Source: Yamagishiella unicocca (lineage: Eukaryota > Chlorophyta > Chlorophyceae > Chlamydomonadales > Volvocaceae). Taken from it: a stretch of DNA of 64,000 nt. Below, one piece after another: positions 46,101 to 58,965 of this stretch. Both the position numbers and the translations under genes were made by a program. The stretch covers positions 186,001-250,000 of the forward strand of contig BDSL01000084.1 in the NCBI GenBank assembly GCA_003116995.1, read 5' to 3'. A model generated the notes under the pieces. The model did not search any database. It was not told where the DNA came from and saw only the letters and a list, made by a program, of their open reading frames with translations. Each line of letters begins with the position of its first letter. The first letter of the stretch is position 1.

Positions 46101-49100
46101 CGCTGCGACACCAGCCTCGAAGCCGCCCCCAGACGTCCTTTGTAGGCCGCGTAGGAGCGCCAGAAGCCAAGCACGTCCGAGAGGGTCCGTTGCTGGCGCC
46201 TAGTTGACGCCAGCGCGGTCACGGTGCGCAGGTGGCCCTTGCGGTCGGTCACCAAAAGCCAGGCGCGGAACAAGCCGCTGAGGGTAGCCAGGTGCAGGCG
46301 GGTTGACACCAGCTGCGATGCGAACCGCAGGTGTGCCTTGTACGCGGCGTACGAATGCCAGGCGGCAAACAAGCCGCCAGCGACGCTCAGCCGCACGCGT
46401 GTGGACACCACGCCCTCTGATGAGCGCAGGTGGGCCTTGTAGGCGGCGTAGGAGCGCCACGCGGCAAACAGCCCTCCAACGGTGGCTAATCGTAGACGGG
46501 TGGAAACGAGATCCTCCGTTGAGCGCAGGTGCGCCTTGTGGGTCGTGTATGCGCACCATGCCCCGAACACTGCACTGAGCGTCTTCCGGCGCAGGCGACC
46601 CGACACCAGCTCCAATGCCGCGCGCAGGCGCGCCGCCTTGGCGACGCGCGAGCACCATGCACCCAACACGCCGCTCAGCGTGCTTCGCCGCAGGCGTGAC
46701 GACACTTGCTCCGAAACCAGGCGCAAGCGCGCCGCATTGGCGGCGTACAAACACCAGAAGCCAAAGGCGGCAGCCAGCGTTGAGCGCTGCGAGCGGTCTG
46801 CGATGGCAGCGCCAGCGCGCTTCAGGAAGGCCTGCCGCAGGGCGACAGCATGCCAGCCGGCCAAGGCCAGGGTCAGCGTTCCGGTGCGCGTGCGACCCAC
46901 TAGCTCCATAGCGATTCGCGCGACACGGGTGTTGTTGGCGGTGTAGTCGAGCCACGCGGCGAAGATGGCGGCAAGTGCGCCACGGTTGGTTCGGTTGGCC
47001 AGCACGTAGCCCAGCTGCGGGGAGGCGGCCGAGGGGGTTCGAAAGCGTGCGACGGTGAGGCACTGCATCGTGCCTTTGGGGCTGCTGAAAAGAGGAAATA
47101 ACATAATCGCTAAGGAAAAAGGCTCGTTCTGAGAGCTGGGAATGGTCGAACGCACAGCTGGCTGGCATTTTAACAGTACGCGTGCGCGCAAAAGAGGACG
47201 TGCAGATCCGCGGCGCACCTCCATGAGCCGCTGTTGATCCAGGGTGAAGCCGCGCCAGGCGTCCAGCACCATGGCCGCGAGCAGGCTGCGCCAGCGCAAA
47301 GCCACGGTGTCGCCGATGGCGCGAAGTCCTTTTTTCCAGAGGGTGTACCGCCGCCACGCCGCGAGCACCTCTGCAGCACAGGCACGGAGCGGCGGAGGAC
47401 AAGGCACGGTATGCGGAGGTGCGACTCGGGCACTTTGGTGACGGGACGCAGGTAGCGGTGCATTGCAGGGACGGAGGTAGCGGTGCATTGCAGGGATAGC
47501 CCGGGGGCGGCTTACCACTTCGGCGGTTGTGGCTCCAAAAGTCGAACGCCCTCTTCACCACCAAGAACTCGCCCCAGGCCTTGATGGCCCGCCGCCCACA
47601 CGAGTTGCGGAAGTGAGCCTCCGCCTCGCGCATCTGCCGCTGGAACACCACGTTTTCGGCCAACGCCGCCAGCACCTCCGCCGCATCACGCTTGCGCCAC
47701 CGGCGAGCGATGGCTTGGGCGCACTGTCACGAGGAAGGGCAGATGGGCAGCGGGCGTGGTAAGATGGGCACCGTGAACAGCCCGCACAGGTCGTCAAGCG
47801 GCTGGGCTTGAGAGAAGAGTTGGCAGCGCAGCACACCACAGCGTTAGGCGGGGGCATTTGCTAGCGAACCCAGACCACCCTTAACCCGCGCACGCACCTC
47901 CTTAGCCCGATGCAGGTGGCGGTGGTAACCGTGCCAGCCGCGAAAGGCTCTGAACGCGGCTCCGCGCATGAAGTGCTGTTCGGCCCGGTAGCACTGGTCC
48001 TTCCGGCTCGCGCGGTGGTCCATGTACGCGTGCCACTGGTCAAGGCCGCGCTTGAGTACCTGCACACGTGGCGGAGATTGCAGGTGACCGATATGTATAC
48101 ACCTGTCCCGTCGTAGACCGCGACACAACGCAAGTTGCCCATTGCGGTTGCTGCACTCACCGACTTGCGGTTGCGGGCCAGCATCAACACGTAGCGGTCG
48201 CGTAGGCGCCGCCTGGAATCCGCCTCGTCGCGCCATGCCTGCAGCATCAGAGTTTGTCACCAACCAGGTTTTGCCAGGCACACCACCGTGTTTCATGATC
48301 ACTTTATCGCCGCGGTGGCTCATTCGCGTCTCGCCTCCACCAGCCCAGCCCGACGCACCCGCAGGACCCGCGACGCCGCGCCCTGGCGGCCGCGCAGCAG
48401 CGCTGCCCGCATGATCTGGCGCCGTGTGGCGTTCCAGCGCAGGCTGTCCAGCGCGCTGCGCTGGCGGCCTAGGCGCCAATAGTGCAGCGCGGTGCGGACC
48501 ATGCCGTTCTTGTTGCGCCGGTAACCAACGTACTCGAGCCAAGCGGCAACGGCGCGTGCCAGCAGCTGACGATTAAGCTGCGGAGAAAGGAAGTGTCCGG
48601 ATTGCGGATGTGTTGGGAAAGCGTTTCGAGCAGTCGCTGAAGTCAGTTCGGCAAGAATAGTGTATCCGATCTTGGAGGTTATTGTCGGATCCAGAAGGTT
48701 GCTATGGTGTGCACGGAACCCACCCACCTGTTTACCGATGCCGCCGAGTCTGTTCACCCACTCCACCGCCAGCAGCGTGCGCAGCAGCCAGCCCGACAAC
48801 GCCAGTCGTGCCATGTAGCGCTCATGGTGCGCCACGGCTCCGGCGATGCGGGCGTTGCGGACAACGTTGACCCTGGTTCGATCAGGCAGGGGAAGGGTTA
48901 AATCATCAAAACACCGCTCCCTATACAGCGAAGGCAGGTTGCAGACGTTGCCAAGTGACGGCCTCCGGCGCGTCCCGCTCTCCCCGGTCCAGCGGGCCCA
49001 CGCACCTGAACGCCAGCATGACCCATTCCTTGGCGCGCGCGGCCCGCACCAGCGCGTACCCCTCGCTGCGCATGCGCAGCTCGCGCTCGCACGCCGCCCA

Positions 49101-52100
49101 CTCGCGCCAGCAGATGAACGCTGCGGCACGGCGGCGGCGGACCCAGTGCACCACTGCGACAGCCACCGCATGTTTGGTGACCACACGGTGCCTGGTGACG
49201 TAGTACCAGCCGTACAGGGAGCCGGCCAGCAGGCGGTTGCGGGAGTGCGTGAGGGCCCTGCGCATCGCGGTGTTCTTCCACCGCAGCAGGCCCACCATCT
49301 GGCGCCAGGACTCCAGGATCTCGCCCTGGAGCATTGCGTTGCGCATGGAGCGGTACATCACTGCGTGCCCCAGCAGCATCCTGTACTCGTGCCACTGTGC
49401 AAGCATCACGCCGAAGCACAGCGCCAGGCGCCGGGTGCGGTGGTGGCGGGCTGCCATGGCGAAGCGGCTGGCGTTGGCATGCGAGGCAGCCAGCAGGAGC
49501 CTCCAAGAGCGCCAAGCTCGAGTCTTCATGCCTGCACGAGGCAGTGATTGCAACGTATGAGACACCGGCAGTGATCGTCACCTAGTCGCGACCTACAACC
49601 TTTGCGCTCGTCGCACCTCTCTCCCAGGACAGCAGCGACGCCAGCATCTTCATGCGCTTGGTCAACGAGTGCACCACGCGGCCGCGCCACGCCCGAATGA
49701 CGGACGTCGTCAGGCGACGATGGCTCTTGGCGATGCTGCGGAACGTGGGCGGGTGTGGGTGAGCGCGTGGACGGACGGAGTGCCGGTTAGAGCGCCCACC
49801 GACGCAGACCCGCAGGTGGGTATGTGTATGCGAGCAACCCACCGAGCTGCACCCCATTCATCAGGCGAAACCGTGATCAACCCAACCCCGGGCACCACTC
49901 ACCTTGCGTGCACCAGCCGGTCATGCTCGGCGTGCAGGCCTGCCACCAGCTGCCATGCCACCAGGGCACGTCGGGTGCGCTGCGCGAGCGCTGCACGCAG
50001 CTGCTGGGCGTGCCACTCCTCGTGGGCGACCCTAGCCTGACCCAGTGCCTGTGGCAAGCAAGGAGACGCAGCACGCAGAGGGCTTTGCCGTGATTGGTGC
50101 ACATCATGCCCTCCAATACGATTTCGGTGCTACATCTTGCTCTTTGGCCTCGGATGCTTGATGTCCGCACTGGGGGTGAAAGCATCCCATTGATGGGCCC
50201 CTTTCGGCGGCACCCGCTCCACGCACCTTCCAGTGGCGAAAGCAGCGGCGGGCGGCCGCACGCTGCACCGCCTTGCGCGCATCGGCCGCTCGGCGCAGGC
50301 CGTCGTGCTCTCGGCGGAGCCGCCGGAAGGCGTGCCCCATCAGCCGTTGCACCTCATTCCTGGTGTGCACACACAACGAAACCAAGGGGGCGAGCGGCAA
50401 GGATGGGCATGCATAGAGGCCCAGTACGGAAGACCCAGAAAGACCGCGTTGAGTCGCCTGTGGTGAAGAGCCTTTGAACGCCGTAGCCTCATGACGGGGC
50501 GGGTATAAGCGCAGCACAGTAACCATGGACCAAGCCTCAAATCTGTGTGTGGCCAGGAAGGACCGAACAGGTGGCCCCGCCAGCGCCTTCAAATCGTGGC
50601 CCGGGCCACCTAAACACCACCACTTACGCTGACCCGAACCTACCGCATGATGAGCTGGAACGACACCGCCAAGTGCCGGTTCTCCAGCACGAGGCCACGC
50701 CACGCACGCAGCACCAGCCGCTCCCGCCGGGCTTCCATAATCTGGCGAGCCTCGACGTCGCGGGACCTGCAGGTCACACAGAAACGAGGAGTGTTCCGAT
50801 ACAAGGTTACGAAATGTGATGAGCTTCGGAACGGTATGGAGCAAGGGCAGGGAATCTGGAGCATGCTGGCCGGTTGAGGGCCACAGTGGCCGTTCCTTAA
50901 AGCCCACCTGCGAAGCATTCGGTCGTCATGCCAGTCCAGCCACGCGTAGAACACCTCCTTGAGAAGCGGACGCAGAACCCGCTGCGCGTGCTCACGGGCG
51001 GCCTGACCAGGGGCAGGGGAGGTGCAATGTGCGGTCAGGCGGGCAAAAAGGAACCCAGCCGTTGCCTGCCTGGTATCGCGCCGCGCAATGCTGCTGCATA
51101 TTCATGAGCCGTACCTCCATGGCGCGGCAGTTGGACGCGACGGCCTTGCGCCAAGTGTTCCACGTCCGTGCAAGGCACCTGTGGTCGATGGGCGGGGGAG
51201 AGCAAATAACGAGGCGGCGACTCTTATGGCTCATATGCATTGGGGAGACCTGCAATGGGTGCTGAGGTGGTAGAAGCAAGGGTGCGAGCGCGCAAGGTCA
51301 GCAGGGCCCTGCATGTCGACTAGGCACCACGAACGTCCTCGCGCTAAAAGCGGGCGGCGCTACACCACAACAAACGTCTCGCAGAATTGCGCCACACCTC
51401 ACCTGCTCAACCACCACCTCAGCGCTGTCCCTAGCCTCTCCCGTTTCCACAGCGCGCGCTGTCGTGCTTCCCCCCACTTGCTGAACGCTCGCAGTAGCCT
51501 TTGTTTTTGCAGACGGAGGAGAGCAGCTCGCAGGCGGTTGCTGGCGTCGTTGCGGACATTGTTGGCCTCAATGAGAGCCTGGTAGTGAGGCAAGGCCACA
51601 TGGGTGGTGTACTTCTTAGGGCAATGGCACTGGGGAGCTGGGTTGGGACGGCCGTGCATGGGGAGGGGTGTCGAAACAGCCAGCAAACCGTTTTCTTTCG
51701 ATGTCGCCCGCCAGGCACAGCAAAAAAGCCGTAGAGCATACACACGCAAACCCAAATGCAACACCAATATTGCGTGCAGTCGGTCGCCCTACCCCAATTG
51801 TACTACCCTAGCCGGCAGCCCATCGTTTCACCTGGAACGTTTAAGCATTCGGTACAGTGCAATTACCTGCATACTTGAACGCATCAGCCTCTGCTGATCC
51901 GCCTGTTGAATGGCATTGTGTGCTGCGGACAGCTTTGCGAGCGAGTGCGCCTCCATGCGCCACTGCAGCAGCATGCGGCGTCTGCAACATTTTTTGGGGC
52001 GTAAATATTAAAGTTTCGTTTTCGGCGACAAAGTCCGCGTTGCGAAGGCTTAGGAGGACAAGCTCCCGAGGAGAGCGCAACAAACTGAAACACCCCGATC

Positions 52101-55100
52101 CCCGAGGCGGTTACGAGTATAGACAGTGCAATGAGTGGAGCTAAGTACGTGTGCGACGTTTAGGTTGATTGAGCACGTGAATTCGGTTACCGGTTTGTCC
52201 GGAGTACCACAGGAAACCGCATCTTATATCGCGATGCGGGCCCGTGCCACTCGCATTGAACGTGCGTGAGCGACAGAGATCACACAGCTGTGATTACATT
52301 ATTCGAAGGGGATATTTGCGGGGGAGTGGGCTCAGACGATCAAGCGCACGACAGGGACTTACATGAACGTGTGCCCCGAAAGCTCCCAGTTGCGGCAGGC
52401 CTCTTCGACGAGCAGCTGCCACTCGAGGAAGCAGTTCTGCAGCGCGCGACCCGTCCAGAAGGCCACCGCTTTGGCCAGCCCCACCGACTGCGGGTGCACG
52501 GACGGTGTCAGCGCAGGCGCTTAGGGAGTGGAACGCTTCAGGGTCGCCAGGACAGCGTCATGAATACCGTACCTTGCGCTGTTGCTTGGATGCAAATTGC
52601 TGCCAGCACAACCAGCAGCCACGTAGCGTGCGGTCCGTCCAAAAGTGCAGGGCCTTATTGGTCGTAAGCTCCTGGGTTTGCACACCACACATCGGTAAAG
52701 TATTTGTCAGACGGCGACAGGGATGCGGTCAACCCGGATGCTATCATGTACAGTGCAGGTCAGCAGCCTCCACTGGTCGCAGCTCCCATAGTCCCATACC
52801 GTGCAACACCGCAACACACCTTGTATTGCTGGGCGACCGCAAACTGCCGCCACCACCGCGTACAGGCAAGCAGTGTGCGGCCGCTCGAGAACGCGTAAGC
52901 CTTCCTGTACGCAAGCGCCTGCAGCAGGACCGTCGATACGCCACCGCCAACGGGCAGGTCGGGGGAGGGCGTAGATATTGTTATATGGTGAGGAGCAGCA
53001 GTTGTATTACAAAATAAGATTTGCGTAGAGACGCGTGTGAGTGTGACCACACGCCGAAAGGCCACAAGTAGCACGGCATCATACCTTGCGCTGCTGTTTC
53101 ACGGTGAACTCGCGCCATTGTCGCCAGCAGCCGCGAAGCGAGGACCCCATCCAGAACTCCAGGGCCAGCGCAATCAACAGCACCTGCGGGCAAGATATGA
53201 GTTAAAATGGGGTTCGAGTTTTCTCCGCCTGGCTGCTGCGCCCAAGACACGGGCCAAATCTGGAATACACCAAGGCCGTGAGGCAGATGATGGGCTAGGC
53301 ATCGCGCCGAAAGGGGTCCTCTTGGGCAAGTAATGTGACTTCTGTAGGCGCATGATTTATCCCCAGAGAGCCATGGAATCGGCGTTCATGCCCTTACCTT
53401 TCGCCGCCTGGCTGCCGTGAAACCGCGCCACTCATGCCAGCAGCCGCGCCGCCAGCGGCCAACCCGAAACTCCAGTGCCCTTCTGTTCGCCAGAGCCTGT
53501 AAGTGCAGCCGATTGTGGGTGCACGCATGGGTGGGGTTCAATCGCAGCAGCGATTACGGACAACCGTTACAACAACAACAACAAGCAGGGTATTTCTTCC
53601 TGGAGACATGAATCCAATACTGTGTGTTCCCCTACCACACAGGCCCGCAACTGCGCAGTTGAAAAATGTACCGCTGCTGTGCAATCAAGTACCTTGCGCC
53701 GCTTTCCGGCCGTGAAACCTCGCCACTCCAGCCAGCAGGTACGCAGCCAGCGATTGCACCAGAACTCCAGGGCACGTTTGGCCGCCAGCGTCTGTTGACG
53801 AAGCCGATTGCGTGATGCATGGACAAGAGAGCTTAAGAGATGGCCAAGATGGAGGTGTGCATGCGGACAACTTGAAAGGGACAAAGAGGACTAACGGCTT
53901 TACGATGGCCTATTGGACAGGGCTGTATCATAGCAAGGGTCACCGACGCTTCACACTCAGCTTCCAGTTTCCCTCCCATCGGGGCCATCACTGCTTGCAG
54001 CCACGTACCATGCGCCTCTTGGATGCCGTGACATGCCGCCACTCGAGCCAGTAGGTACGCAACCAACGGTCCGCCCAGAACTCAAAAGCGCGCTTAGCCG
54101 CCAGGGCCTGGGGGCCGGGTGGTTGCATACAATCGTCAGGACTACAGGGACCAGTTAGGATGCGGGGTTTCGCATGCGGCGATGAGCCCACACACCTGGC
54201 GCCGCTTGGTAGCCGTGCGCGCCCGCCAAAGCCGCCAGCAGCCGCGCAACGTCCTGTCTGCCCACACGTCCAGCGCCTTCCTGACCGCCGTCGCCTGAAA
54301 GGGTATCGGTGATGGTGCAAGCGTGGGAGGCGGTGGCGGTGGTGGCGGTAAGTCTGTGGGGCCTAGTTGGGCCACAATCCTGCTGAGGCACCAAGAGCCG
54401 TTCTGGCCCTGCTCTGCGCCGCACCTTCCGCAGTCGGCCCCACGTAAACTGACGCCAACGTCGCCAGCAGCGTTGCAGCAGGCGGCCCCGCCACAGGCGA
54501 TCACATTGGGCGCTTTTGGACCTTAGATACCGCGTGAAGACCAACCAGCGTCTGCACGGGGAGCACGGGCGGGCCGGCGTACGTCAACGGGAGAAGGACG
54601 GACAACGACTTTCTAACGTTTTTCATAATGTGCGAGCTTCACTCTGATACTGGAGCCGTTCAAAGTGTTCGCGGTATGATTGCCGATGACCTGGGGTTTT
54701 CCGTTGTCCACTTACTTGAAGCACCCCGCGCGGCTGTTGTCGCCCCAAGTCGACACCGCCATTAAGGCCTTCCGAGGACCAAGTCCCCGCCAACGGTTGA
54801 AGGAACGCCGCAGCAGCTGGACGGCCCAGAAAGACGTAGCGACGGCCCAGTTGTGGAGGGCCTGGTCGCGCTCAGACCTGCCGCAGCACCGCAGAGCGGG
54901 CAAAACACTCATGTTTCATGCAAACGGTGAAAAGCCTATGGGATGATTTAAGAAATGGCATGCTAGCATGCTACACACCTGGATGTGCGCCGTGAGAAGG
55001 TCTTTCTGCGCCATGTCCGGAAGGCCCGAGCCATCCGGCTGAAGTCCATGTACGCCTCCGCTTCTTCCTGAAGTACGGGCTCCTCCTCCTCCTCCTTCCC

Positions 55101-58100
55101 CCGGAGCGTTGCCGAGCCAAGATGGGGTGCACCTGCGGCGTCTGTGTTAGCTGCGCTTCCAGCAGCCAATGCCAATGTCACGGTACCGGGACCACTGCCG
55201 CCGCCGGAGCTAAAGCCGCCGTTGCTGCCACCATCGCTTTGGTATGGTGGACTGCGAACATCAAAGACATAGCGATCACCGCCACCGTAGCTGGGGTTGA
55301 GGCCGCTGTCTTCAAAAGTGTTGGTGCTGAAATGAGCGCTGCGTGCAGTGGGGCCATAGCTGTCATCGCCGCCAGGACGGCTAATGCCAGAGCCAGCACC
55401 ACCGCGAGGCACCGCGCCAAAGCCGCTGCCAGCGCCTGCGAGGGGAGTAAAGCCCCGAGTACCCGCGGTGTAGCCACCATCATCGCCAGGGCGGTCGCTG
55501 AACCCACCGTCGCCACCGGGGCCGTAGTTGAACGTGCGGCTGCTGACAGCACTGATGCTACTAGCAGCACGTGGACCAGCGCTGGAACCTGCGTGGAAGC
55601 TGCCGTCGCCTCCTGGAACGTAGCCAAAGCCGCCCCCACTTGCAGCGTCGGCACGAGCTGCAATGTCGTCGGTTCTGGAGTTTAAACCACTGCCCGCCCC
55701 TACGCCGGAGCTGTTACCGTCAATGCTTGCGGCAGAACGGAAGCCACTGTTGATGCCAGAGTTGAAGCTGAAGCTACTGTCACCGCCAACGCCTTTATAG
55801 GTGCTGCCAAAGCCAGTGACAGCACTAGCATTGCTACCAACTGGACGCATGGCATTTGAAAAGCCGTCAGCACTGGGGACACCGCTGCCGTCACCATCGA
55901 TGCTTAGGTAGTCACCAGCGCCATCGCTGACGCTGTAGCCAGCGCCACGGACGACGCCGTAGCCCATGTTGCTGGCTCCACGAGGGGCTGCACTGATACT
56001 GCTACCAGCACGTAAACTAATGTTCAAACTTCTGTCCCCAGCGGAATGGGTGCTTTGCTGATCGTCGCGGATGGACGCAGTCCTGAAGGCGCCCTGTCCG
56101 TTGATGCCAACGCCGAAGCCAGCGTCGCCAGTAGCGCCCAGAGCCCCACCGCCTGTATCAGACTTGAATCCGCTGACACTGCTCGCACCGCCGCGACCGC
56201 TGCTGTAGCCACTCTCAGTTCGGGCGCTGGCACTCGTGCCGCTTCCAACACGAGTGCTAGCGCTGAAGTCACTGTACCGGCCGGCGCCGGCACTGTACCT
56301 GGCCTCAGCAAGGGCGCTTGAACTTAAGCCGCTGCCATCGCCTGTTCCAGCGCTGTTGCCGCCACCGCCACGAGCGCTTGCGCTAAAACGTTCATCACCG
56401 CTTGCGCTTGTGCTGCCGGGGGCTATGCTGGAACTGTTATCGCCGCCGTGGTGAGGATTGAAACCCAGGTTGCGAAGATCGGTGGCGATGCTGTCGCTAC
56501 GCGCACTTACGCTGCCGCCGCGGGTACTGGAACCACCATGACCGCTAGCGCTAGCACTGTAGCCAGTATCGCTTCTGGCACTGGCACTGACGCCGCTGCC
56601 ACCACGAGTACTAGCACCGAAGCTGCTGTCGCCGCCAGGTCCGACACCTAGCCGGATTCCTGTGGAGGAGTTTCCGCCCACACCAGTGCTGGCACTGTAG
56701 ACGCTGATGCTATCAGCGACAACACTGGCACCGTCGCCACCGCTAGCGTCAGTGTTGGTCCCGCCAGTGCCAACCCCAGCGATGAAGCGGTTCACGCTGT
56801 AGCTCATGCCAGAGCTGGGGGGGCGAGCAGGGGCGCCAGCGCCAGTGTTAGTCAAGGAGCTGATGCCACTGCCGCGCCAGCTTCCACCAGCAGGCGTGGC
56901 GGCTGCACGCTCTGGCACACCTGCCCCGTAGCCTTCGGCTAGTGGGCGGGCCCCGCCGCGATGAGAACTGTGAGGGTCGCTTCCGTTGGTGCTAAACGCC
57001 CCCCGGACGCTGCTAGCCGGACCGTATCGGCTGCTCGCTGCACCGAACTCTGAGGCGTCACCGTCACCAGGATAGCTCATAGAGTGGACATCGCTTTCGC
57101 TGCCGGTACCATAAGGCATGTCTGACAGGCCGTCGACACTCTCAGGCGGCACCAGCGCTGCAGCGCGCAGCGAGCCTGCGGTCGGAGTCAGGGGCGGTGT
57201 ATCGAGCATGAAGCGGGAAGACGGTAACTGGGAGCGTCCTCGTGCAGCGCTGCGGGCGGCATCCACAGCCGCACCCGCAGCCAGTGCTGCGACTGTTGCC
57301 TGTGCCGCCGACTGCACCGCCGCATCACGGGACGCATCCCGCACCGCCTCCCGTGCCGCATGCGCTGCGCCCCCCCGCTCCGACGCTCCAGGCACAGCCT
57401 CCAGCCGGGCAGCCGCCTGCCGGGCAGCCGCTTGGCGCGCCGTTGCCTGCCGGGCAGCAGCCAGCCGTGCGGCCTCGTCGCGTGCTGATGCCTCGTGCGA
57501 CGCCTCCGCCCGTGCTGCTGCCTGCCGTGCTGCCGCTAGCGCCAACTCCCCTCCAGTCACCACTTGGCGTGACGCTCCCCACGATGCTTCGCGTGCTTCC
57601 AATGCTGCCTCCCGCGCCGCTGCTTCCCGCGCTGCGTCTTCCCGCGCTGCGGCTCCCCGCGCCGCCTGCGTTGTCAACTCACGAGCCGCCTCCATCGCCT
57701 CCCGCGCCGCCGCCGCCCGAGCTGTGGTCTCGCGCGCCACCTCCATCACAGCCTGTGTAGCTTCCTGTCGTGCAGCCTCTCGTGTGGCCGCGTCCTGTGC
57801 CGCGTCCCTCAACGCTACCTCACGCGCTGCCGCCTCCTGTGCCGCGTCCCACGTCGCCTCCCTTGCTGCCTGCAGCGCCTCCCGCACTGCTTCCTCCCGC
57901 ACTGCCGCCTCTCGGGCAGCCTCCCACGATGCCTCTCGTGCTGCTGTAGCCCGGGCTGCCTGCGCAGCCGTCTCCCGTGATGACGTAAGCACTGCTTCAC
58001 GGGCCGCTGCCTCCTGTGCGGCGTCCCACGATGCTTGCCGAGCTGACTGAGACGCACCCTCCCGATCGGTGTCCTGCAGATCCTGCTCTGAGGAGCGCGT

Positions 58101-58965
58101 GAAGGATGCTGAGCTGCGAGAAGATGGCGCGCGCCAAGGAATCCGACCGCTGCCTACCACTGGAATACCACTCCTGACGGTGGGCGCGGCACTAATGCCG
58201 GAAGCAACGCTGGTGCCCGTCCCAGATATGCGAAGCGGGCGTGTTGGCGATGCTCGATGCGCGCTTGACGATCGGGAAGCGGAAGTGCGTGTCACTGAGC
58301 GGCCAGAAGACACACCAGTAATGGATCCGGTGAGGAAGGCCGAACGCCTGCGTTCGGGCCGACAACAGCAGGAGGTCACGTGATGCCCGGTTCAGGGCCT
58401 AAGGGAGGGAAAGGCTGTGTGTGCCGCTGTCATATGGGCATGTGGACATCAAAGTCCCCATGCTTACCCTCCTTTGGTGCCGGTCTCTCGGTTGAGCTTC
58501 GCCCACCAGTCTCCCTCCGGGTCAAGGCTTAGTTTAAGCAACACACGGTAATAATAAGTATCCTCGTCCGGCTTGACGCCATGGCGAGGGAGTACAAGCT
58601 CATAGGCCTGCAGGATTGACTGCAGCGTGATGATGCCGGAGCCTGCGATGCAGAGGACGGAGGCATTGGTACGGGCCGGTTTGCCAACAGTGCACGTGAG
58701 CACCGCGACCCAACGGCAAAGTCGCACCTTCGCCCTTTTTGTATGCTTTGGCAACTGTGGCCTCGGCGCCTCTTACTATTTCTGCCACAACGGCATAGTC
58801 ATAACTGCTATACGGTTGGGGAGGGCTGGGCAGCGCGCAGTACGTTTCGTAGGCCGTGTTATCCTTGCCCTGGCCCCGTGACGTAATATCCCTGCAGGTG
58901 TGTAATGAGGGGGCAGGCTTAGCACCATCGGTTGTTGTAGGAGGAGCCGCAGCTTGGCCTACCAT
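40169..58965 (-). CDS. Giant SFI1-like centrin-binding repeat protein
   Basis: 43 exons, all phase-consistent, 11,547 nt, 3,848 aa: 58965-58728, 58642-58468, 58347-54979, 54877-54716, 54551-54425, 54294-54196, 54107-54009, 53791-53693, 53496-53398, 53183-53085, 52918-52820, 52671-52573, 52487-52363, 51981-51867, 51578-51403, 51178-51115, 51002-50908, 50766-50644, 50359-50227, 50048-49903, 49735-49617, 49531-49006, 48872-48728, 48577-48359, 48238-48161, 48059-47898, 47723-47516, 47370-47219, 47062-45873, 45517-45410, 45256-45150, 44937-44811, 44593-44530, 44271-44110, 43978-43673, 43428-43234, 43044-42910, 42727-42608, 42418-42056, 41859-41749, 41634-41338, 41190-41048, 40937-40169. N-terminal domain (1-137), Ala/Arg coiled region and Gly/Ser-rich region (138-1235), dozens of repeats with the SFI1 pattern (L-x3-F/W-x2-W-R/K, e.g. 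RTYWLEWR, FGFWCLY), and a Gly/Ser/Gln-rich tail. SFI1 proteins form centrin-coated filaments at centrosomes, spindle pole bodies or basal bodies. Start and some borders (42910, 48728) are the weakest points; splitting into two genes is not excluded. Confidence 0.85.
45873..47062 (-). repeat. Intron-free block of about 12 SFI1-type repeats, 33-aa period
   Basis: A single 1,190-nt exon encodes about a dozen units of 33 aa (residues about 2451-2846), e.g. TLSGVLGAWCSRVAKAARLR, TLSAVFGAWCAYTTHKAHLR, TVGGLFAAWRSYAAYKAHLR. Unit spacing is constant to the residue across ten consecutive copies; the Trp and the preceding Phe/Leu are invariant or nearly so. Confidence 0.92.
52573..54294 (-). repeat. 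Seven consecutive 99-nt exons, one SFI1 repeat each
   Basis: Exons 54294-54196, 54107-54009, 53791-53693, 53496-53398, 53183-53085, 52918-52820 and 52671-52573 are each exactly 99 nt and phase 0 at both ends. Each encodes one 33-aa unit of the form ALAxxRALEFWxxRxLRxCW, then xEWRxFTAxKRRK (residues about 1358-1588). Symmetric exons of equal length are the signature of duplication of exon plus intron. Confidence 0.93.
54979..58347 (-). other. Low-complexity giant exon of the SFI1-like gene
   Basis: The 3,369-nt exon 3 encodes first an Ala/Arg/Glu-rich segment (units such as AAREAAxREA, residues about 180-450), probably long charged helix or coiled coil, then about 700 residues of Gly/Ser/Ala-rich, likely disordered chain, and finally EEEEEPVLQEEAEAYMDFSR and the first SFI1 unit (MARAFRTWRRKTFSRR). 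Long antisense frames here (for example plus 57118-58050) mirror the biased composition. Confidence 0.85.

Noticed and set aside
57118..58050. 310-codon plus-strand Ala/Ser/Arg frame
   Set aside because: Antisense shadow of the Ala/Arg-rich part of the SFI1-like exon 3; no splice or family support.
54963..58379. 1,138-codon frame starting at GTG 58379 taken as a stand-alone protein
   Set aside because: The GTG lies in an intron; phase and an acceptor at 58347 join this exon to exons 1-2, and a donor at 54979 joins it to the next.
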